DNA from: Branchipolynoe longqiensis
Taxonomy: Eukaryota; Annelida; Polychaeta; Phyllodocida; Polynoidae
Assembly (NCBI GenBank): GCA_030323885.1
Contig: CM059198.1
Location: 75,849,045 to 75,913,044, forward strand
Direction: 5' to 3'
DNA length: 64,000 bases
Made by a program: the position numbers and the translations under genes. Below, piece by piece: positions 46,501 through 55,362 of the stretch. The notes under the pieces are model-generated. The model made no database searches. It had not been told where the DNA came from and was given only the letters and a program-made list of their open reading frames with translations. The number at the start of each line of letters is the position of its first letter. Within the stretch, counting starts at the first letter, position 1.

Positions 46501-49500
46501 GTAATTTGAATAACCTTTTTTTTAAATCCTGGTACAGGTAGCCACCGTCACAAGTGTAGAAGTTTTCTGACCTCGATGCCCAGGCAGTCGTTCACTGCCG
46601 CTCTCTTTGCTCTCAGATGGGGTGGCCGAATGAGTAGAGATGAGTTTTGGAGATGGGAGATCTGAACCCATGAGGTCGTGGATTCGAATCATGGTCGAGT
46701 CAAACCGATGACTTAAAAATGTGTACTTGTCGCTTCCTAGCCTGGTGCTTGGCATTATTAGGATAGGGCCAGGACTGGTTGGCTCAGTGTCAGGATAATG
46801 ACTGAGTAGGATATAGGGTTATGGTGATGGCGGTCTGGTTTCCCAGTGGGGCAGCACTATAAAGTTGCAATGAGTTTGCACTGTCAGAAGTTGATACCGG
46901 TCCTGGTATGACCTTAGATGTTGCTAGGACGTAAAACAGCAAACAAACAAAACTCTTTGCTGGTGGAGAAGTTTGGCATCTTTTTATCACTCTTTACTGT
47001 TGGTTCCTTTCTTACTACGTTTCTAAATAACTTGTTCTACTTGCAATGATGACTACCTTTTATCTGTCAATCCCCTGACAATGAGTTTATTATCCCATGG
47101 AGAGATTGGAATCTGAGCAAGTATTTTTACATTTCAATTTAAATAATCTTTGTTTGGGTCATCGATACGCACTCAAACAACTTCAAATTATTTGTTAGTC
47201 TTAAAATCTTTGAACAGTTGGACATAATTTGGCATTGAAATTACAAGTAGGTGCCAGATTAACTGCCCATTAAATTTTCATTTAATTAATGCTCATCCAA
47301 ATTCCTACAAAATTTCTTTGGCTCTCTAAATAGTTAATGCATGTACAGTAAAACCTCTATACTGACCACTCCACAGATCGACCACCCACTATATCGATTG
47401 CCTTATTTGGGTCCCAACAATACCATTGGAAGGATATAACTCTAAACCGACACCTCCCTAAATGGACCACTTAACGTTGGTCGGTTTAAGAGGTTTTACT
47501 GTACATGTACATATGTTTGCTATCGGTTAATATCCTGCCACAATATCACAGATACCAAGTTGAATTAGTCGGTTACAATGATGACAAACCATCTAACCCA
47601 GCTCGCATCGAGGGCCCAATTAAGGCTCGATGATGAATGAACCCTCTGAGTAACTGCAATAATTAAACACTTGTGATGCAGATTTTGTGGTACAGATTTT
47701 ACCTAATGTAAATGTCATTATCTTTTTTCTGTTCCAAGTACGTTCAGTCCTCAACCCGTTTTGTTGTTTTTCTCCCATGAAATATATTTAAGTAATCACC
47801 TCCCCCGCCCGCCCCTTTTTAAATATTTTTTTTATAAAGCTACACAGTCCGATGGTTTTGAGCATTTTGTGAGAAATATATGAAGTTGGTTATAATCTTG
47901 CTTACTTTAGCTTGAAGCAACTTATTTTAACTGGATTCCCCCCCCCCACACCCACACCCACACCCTCTGCCTACTGTCAGGTGTAGTTCTAAAAGTTGTT
48001 GGTTCAAGCAGAATTTAATGCATTATTTAGTTGTTTTTGAAACAGTGTATTTAAATTGTACACATGCCAAATCAGCAATTTGGCTACGTGGCTTTTCTTT
48101 AGGGTGTGTTTGATTTGTAGATGAGTGAGGTCAGCCTGAAAATGTGTTGTTTTTTTGTTGTTGAAGATTTATACTGCCTATCATGGATAAGCCTGAATAG
48201 ACTTGTTTTCACCGTTAGACAGTTTGTCGATAGAAAGCCCGAGCCTACACTTTTACCGACCCAACAGATTTTTAACCTCCCACACCACATAGACATGGTA
48301 TGAGAGCAACTGGCCTTTGATGTCGCTGTAAGTTATACACAGCGGTGGAAATCCAAATTGGCAGAGATGAGGGCACAGGGAATCGAACCACCGACCTTCA
48401 GATTAGGAGTGTGACCTAGAAAAAAGTCAGACACACTAACCACTCCGCCACAGAGAACACTCAGGACTTAATCAGTTACAATGATGACAAACCATCTAAC
48501 CCAGCTCGCATCGAGAGCCATTACAGGGTTCAATGATGAATGAACTTTCTGAGTAACTGTTGAAGTTTGTACAGTGGTGTTGGGTAGGAGGGCGGCTGTT
48601 TAAATAAAATACTTTGTGCAGATGTGGATGTTCTTTACTGAACTACCTTCACCTGTCATGCGTGCACTACTTTGAACAAGTCAGGTGGTTGGGGAGGGTT
48701 TGTTATAAATGGTTGCGATTGTAGCTGCGCATTCTGTTTCTTTTGTGTTAATTGTTGCTTTTAGAATCTACTCCAAACTGAAGTTAATTTGCAACAGTTT
48801 GGTACAGTTGGGACGCTCTTATCATTCTGATTACAAATATCAAGGATGAAAGATCTCTGCGGTTTCGCGGATTTCGGCGATTATTTATATTTACCGATTA
48901 ACTTTAAACAACTTTAAAAAAAATGATATGTATATGACAACGCTTGGCCTTGGGGAGGTCGAATACCATTCTTAGATGTTGCTAGAACGTCAAACCCAAA
49001 CAAGAGCGCGTCCGGTATGGGCGATAATACAGTGACAGCAAGGGTAGTTGAAACCTGACGTCCACCATTTTTCCGCGATTCCCTGGCAGTGCTTAGTCTA
49101 TGGGAGAAGATCCGTGTTATTGCGGACATTTGCCGTCGGTGTAATAATCGCGGCCTGCTTTCCACAATTTTAGCCGGAGACCACTTTCATCCCTGAAATA
49201 TATAATGATGGAAAATCGGTCTATTATTAGTCCCTGAGAATTGAGTTTTTGCCCTTTTACACACATTTTTCATGATTCTGCAAATGCTTAAATCCTGATG
49301 TTTGAGGCTGCCTACTGAAGGCAAATTATATTTTACTCACATTATTCTTTTAGCTTATTATTTCTAGTACAAAATCTCAATTTTTGTCAGACCATACAAC
49401 TAAATATTTGTTGCACAATTTGATAAAACATGGCAAATCGTCTGATTTGCACTAACCGTCCATGATCAAATCCTTGGAAAATTTATATATCTGGTTCTAT

Positions 49501-52500
49501 TTGAGATATTAACTTGATTTTTGTATCAAAATGATCAGAATGCAAATTATATATAATGTGATTACATTGTCTATATCCACATGTAAAAATTTATTTAAAA
49601 AATTGATTGCTCTAATTAGCATACCCAGTCCAAACTGCTGAGTGAGTGTTAAATGGTGGTTAACAATCTACCCAGATTTTTTTAGAATCTTTCTATGTAA
49701 TATATTTTTCATGAAAAAAAAGTTGGTAAAATCAAGTCAGGATAATGTGACTGAGTGGGATATCAGGTCAGCACTATAGTCGCCATGAGTGCGCAGTCAC
49801 GAGTCGGTACCCGTCCTCCTATGACCTTAGATGTTGCTAGGATGTACAACAAACAAACAAATTTGGGTCCCAATGTAAGGATATTTTAACTCTCTAAATG
49901 GACCACTTAAAGTCGGTCCCATGGTCGGTCGATTTAGAGAGGTTTTACTGTAATCCTGGTATTGTCTTTTTGTGCTTTGTGAAGCAGAATTTAGTGCATT
50001 ATTTTGGTGTTTTTGAAGGAGTCTATTTGTCTGTGTGCTTTGCAATGATGACTACCTTTTATCTGTCAATCCCCTGACAATGAGTTTATTATCCCATGGA
50101 GAGAAAGGAATCTGAGCAAAGCTTTGTATGTGGGTAGATGTAGAATGGTTAACTTGGCTATCGGCTGAATGTTTTGATATTACAAATCAAGGCTGTTCAT
50201 GAAAAATGATGTTACACTGATGACAAACCATCTAACCCAGCTCGCATCGAGGGCCAGGTCATGGTTCAATGATGAATGAACCCTCTGAGTAACTTGAGTC
50301 TAGATTTGATCCTAGATATCTACCCAAATTAAATACTAGTGCAGTCATTATGGCCCAAATCCATTGAAATAAGATACAAGCCTACATATCCAACTTGGAT
50401 ATAAGCCGGCCTAATCCGATGGTTTTGAGTTCTTAATATAAATTATTTAAATAAATGTGTTAGGTTGATCCATTTACTTAAAAATAACTTGGTCGAGTCA
50501 AACAAATGACTTACAAAATAGATACTTGTCAGTTCCCAGCCAGGCGCTCGGTATTATTAGGATAGGGCATGGACTAGTTGGCTTAGTGGTCGGATAATGT
50601 CATGGTGCTGGTGTCTTAGTGGAACAGCACTATAAAGTCGCAGTATGTGTGCACTGTCACAGGTCAGTACGTGGCCTGATATGAACGTAGATGTTGCCAG
50701 GACCAACCAACATGTGTGTGTCAACATTAGCTTGGGGTTCAAAGTTTAGCTCGTATTTGTTATATTCCTGGCCCCACCCAACAAACTGAACCCCTCTGGA
50801 CTGTATTCAACCAGTAACCAGTTTGTGATGTGAGTGCCTCAGCTAACTGTCTTTGTTGTTTCTTCCAGGGGGTGATGAATATCGCGTCCTTGTCTCTGGC
50901 CATCGGCTACCCGACCCTGGCCTCTACGCCTCACTCCATCATCAACGGCTTCAAGAACCTGCTCGCCATTGCCGCTGCTACCGACGTCACGTTCAAGGAG
51001 GCAGAGACTGTAAGTAGTTAACCATTGGATCTATGTGCATGGGCGTGTATGAGAAAGTGACATGTTATTCCTATCAAATGTTACTAGCCTTGCTTCGTTA
51101 AACTACCGTAAAGTTACTATGATGACAAACCATCTAACCCAGCTCGCATCGAGGGCCCAATATAGGGTTCAATGATGAATGAATTATCTGAGTAACTGTT
51201 TACCATGATATTTTAGCCATTATTTATTTGTTTATTAATATTTAGTTTTTACCATTATACTATTTAACATAAGCCAGCTATTGCTTTTTGAAATCTTCCT
51301 GCTCACTCGTTGACCTTCGGGCTGCGAAAGCGGCTTTGAACTGAGATGTTGAACTGTCTGATACCCCACTCTGATCTGAAGCCGCTAATAGCCACCTACA
51401 TCAAATCCAAATGGCAATGTGAGTGGGATGAATTCGTTGGTAAATTGCATGAAATTGAATTGTGGGAAAACCAGTTTCATGCTGGGGGTCGGCGGGACCA
51501 AATCGTCCTTAGCCGCTGCTGTATTGGCTACTCGTGGCTGACACGGTTTCCTGCTCATGGGGGAATGGTGTGGATTTTATGGCACTCTGCCAACAGTTTT
51601 ACACTGCAACCAGCATGCATGACATTTTTGAGGACAGGTGGCCTACCATCTCATAGTTTATTAAACCAATTTGATCAATTAATGATTTATTTCATCTAAT
51701 TTTATTTACCTTGAGCACAAATTAAATGATTGTGAGTTTTTTAGTTCATGAGTGTGTATTGACACAATTGATTGCATGCTTTTTACATTATATCTAAAGG
51801 CGGTGGTTGGATAAAAACAAATAATTCTCGCTATGAATATGGCCTATGCTGCCGACACGGCGTGAAGAAACCATCAAGCAATCAATTTTCTTGACCTTTG
51901 CTGCTGACAAGTCAACTTTCCCCCTTACCCTCTGCACTATCAAGTGTCAGTTGTTGCTCTTAATAAACTCGGTATTGAGAAGCAGAATTGAGTGCATTAT
52001 TTAGGTATTTTTGAAGCGCTGTATTTGCTTTGCAATGATGACTACCTTTTATCTGTCAATCCCCTGACAATGAGTTTATTACACCGTGGAGAGAAAGGAA
52101 TCTGAGCAAAGAAGACTAAATTTATTTTAATTTGGGGCGCACCATAAAAGTGAATGGTTTTCACAATTGTTGGGATTTGATTTAATCCTTCTTCCTGAAT
52201 TTGAAGCTCAAATATTATTTTTAAATGTGACATCTTGTAGTTTGAAGATCAATCATACGTGAACCATACTCATAGTTCAGATTGTGCAGATGGTTATTTA
52301 CGGACTGTTCCCTATAATGGTAACGGAGGTGGTAAACATCTCACCTGTAGTTAGATTTGTGTATTTTGGGGCGTTGATAACTGGCTTCACCAAGATCGGG
52401 TGTGTGAAAGAAATTGACTCCTGTCGAATGTTATTAGCCAAGCATATCTTGCTTCCTCAAACTACAGTAAAGTTACAATGACGACAAACCATCTAACTCA

Positions 52501-55331
52501 GCTCGCATCGAGGGCCCAATGTCTGGTTCAATGATGAATGAATTATCTGGCAACTGTTTATCATCTAGTTATTCTTTATTCGGTTTTTAATGTTAATAAT
52601 TTGTTACTTTTATCGTATCCTTCATCTACCTTTCTTTGAAGTAACATAATATAAATGACAAACTTTGGAAATCTTTGAAAACACACATTAATAATTTTTG
52701 CATGCATGTGTCAAAATGCTGGACAGCATAAGTTTCAGCAGTCGTAGGTCTAACGAGTGCACCAGTATCTACGTTGGAGGCTTGATTTTTGACTAGACTT
52801 CAGCTGTAAAATCCCCCCCCCCCCCACACACACACACACTCCGTAAGGTCACACAGATATGTTATGTCTTCTTTTTGTCTTTATTATATGGTTTATGAAA
52901 CAGAATTTAGTGTGTTATTTTGGTGTTTTTTGAAGCGGTGTATTTGCCTGTGTGAGTTGCAATGATGACTACCTTTTATCTGTCAATCCCCTGACAATGA
53001 GTTTATTACACCATGGAGAGGAAGTAATCTGAGCAAAGACCGAGATAATTTATTTAAATTTGAGCACACCGTGAATGTGAATGGCTTTTGAAATTGTTAC
53101 GATTTGATTTGATCTTTCCTTCTACCTCACATATTATTTTAACATGTGGTGCATGTCAGTTTAAAAATAAGTCATACGTAACTTTACGCATAGTTCAGAT
53201 TGTGCAGAGGGCTATTTACGGACTGTTCCCTAATAATGATAAGGGAGGCAGTAAAAAAATCTCACCCGTAGTTAGATTTGTGCATCGGGTGTCTGAGAGA
53301 AATTGACTTGGACGTTATGTGAAATGTTACTTCCTCAAACTACAGTAAAGTTACAATGATGACAAACCATCTAACCCAGCTCGCATCGAGGGCCAATATA
53401 GGGTTCAATGATGAATGAATTATCTGAGTAACTGTTTATCATGATGATGTAGCTATTATTTACTCGCTTGTTATTTAGTTTTTACCTTTATACCGTTCAA
53501 CATAAGCCAGTTTGCTTTTTGGCATCTTCCCGCTCACTTGTTGTAAAAGTAAACTTTCCCCGCACCTACTCTTAGGTTTGGTTCTAAATAATCCTGGTAT
53601 GGTCTTTTTGGGGGGGTTTATAAAGCAGAATTTAGTGCATTATTTCGGTGTTTTTGGAGGGGTGTATTTTCCTGTGGGCTTTGCAATGATGACTACCTTT
53701 TATCTGTCAATCCCCTGACAATGAGTTTATTATCCCATGGAGAGAAAGGAATCTGAGCAAAGGCCAACCAAAATTATTTTAATTTAGGGATGCATCATAA
53801 ATGTGAGTGGCTTTCACAATTGTTATGATTTGATTTCATCCTTCTTCCCTAATTGAACATCCAATATATTTTTTAATCTGATGGATGTCATAGTTTGAAA
53901 ATCATAGTTCAGATTGTGCAGATGGTAAACAATCTCACCCGTAGTTAGATTTGTGTATTTTGGGGTGTTGATAACTAACTGGCTTCACCAAGATTGGTTG
54001 TGTGAGAGAACTTGACGTGTTATTCCTATCGAATGTTACTAGCCTTGCTTATTTGGCTTCCTCAACTAGTAAAGTTACAATGATGACAAACCATCTAACC
54101 CAGCTCGCATCGAGGGCCAATACAGGGTTCAATGATGAATGAATTATCTGAGTAACTAACTGCTGGACGTAATAATCTAGGTATTGGTTTGTCTTTTTGA
54201 TGTTATTTAATTTCTAGTTTTATATAAGTATATTAGGTTGATCGGTGTAATCTACTTTACGTTGAAGTGAGCTTGATACAATAAATGGCAAACTTTGGAA
54301 ATCTTTGAAAACATGCATGAATAATTTATGTATGCATGTGTCAAAATGCTAGACGACATAAATTTCAACAGTAGTAGGTCCAACAACGACCATGGTTTCA
54401 TTGGACTATTCAGCTTTGAATCCCCCAGCCCCCACCACACACACACACACTCCCTAAGGTCACACAGATATGTAATGTGCTGTTCTAAATAAGATTCTCT
54501 TTATTATTTGGTTTGAGAAGCAGATCTTTTTGAAGCGCTGTATTTGCTTTGCAATGATGACTACCTTTTATCTGTCAATCCCCTGACAATGAGTTTATTA
54601 CACCGTGGAGAGAAAGGAATCTGAGCAAAGAAGACTAAATTTATTTTAATTTGGGGCGCACCATAAAAGTGAATGGTTTTCACAATTGTTGGGATTTGAT
54701 TTAATCCTTCTTCCTGAATTTGAAGCTCAAATATTATTTTTAAATGTGACATCTTGTAGTTTGAAGATCAATCATACGTGAACCATACGCATAGTTCAGA
54801 TTGTGCAGATGGTTATTTACGGACTGTTCCCTATAATGGTAACGGAGGTGGTAAACATCTCACCTGTAGTTAGATTTGTGTATTTTGGGGCGTTGATAAC
54901 TGGCTTCACCAAGATCGGGTGTGTGAAAGAAATTGACTCCTGTCGAATGTTATTAGCCAAGCATATCTTGCTTCCTCAAACTACAGTAAAGTTACAATGA
55001 CCACAAACCATCTAACTCAGCTCGCATCGAGGGCCCAATGTCTGGTTCAATGATGAATGAATTATCTGGCAACTGTTTATCATCTAGTTATTCTTTATTC
55101 GGTTTTTAATGTTAATAATTTGTTACTTTTATCGTATCCTTCATCTACCTTTCTTTGAAGTAACATAATATAAATGACAAACTTTGGAAATCTTTGAAAA
55201 CACACATTAATAATTTTTGCATGCATGTGTCAAAATGCTGGACAGCATAAGTTTCAGCAGTCGTAGGTCTAACGAGTGCACCAGTATCTACGTTGGAGGC
55301 TTGATTTTTTACTAGACTTCAGCTGTAAAAT

Positions 55332-55362
<31 letters not shown>

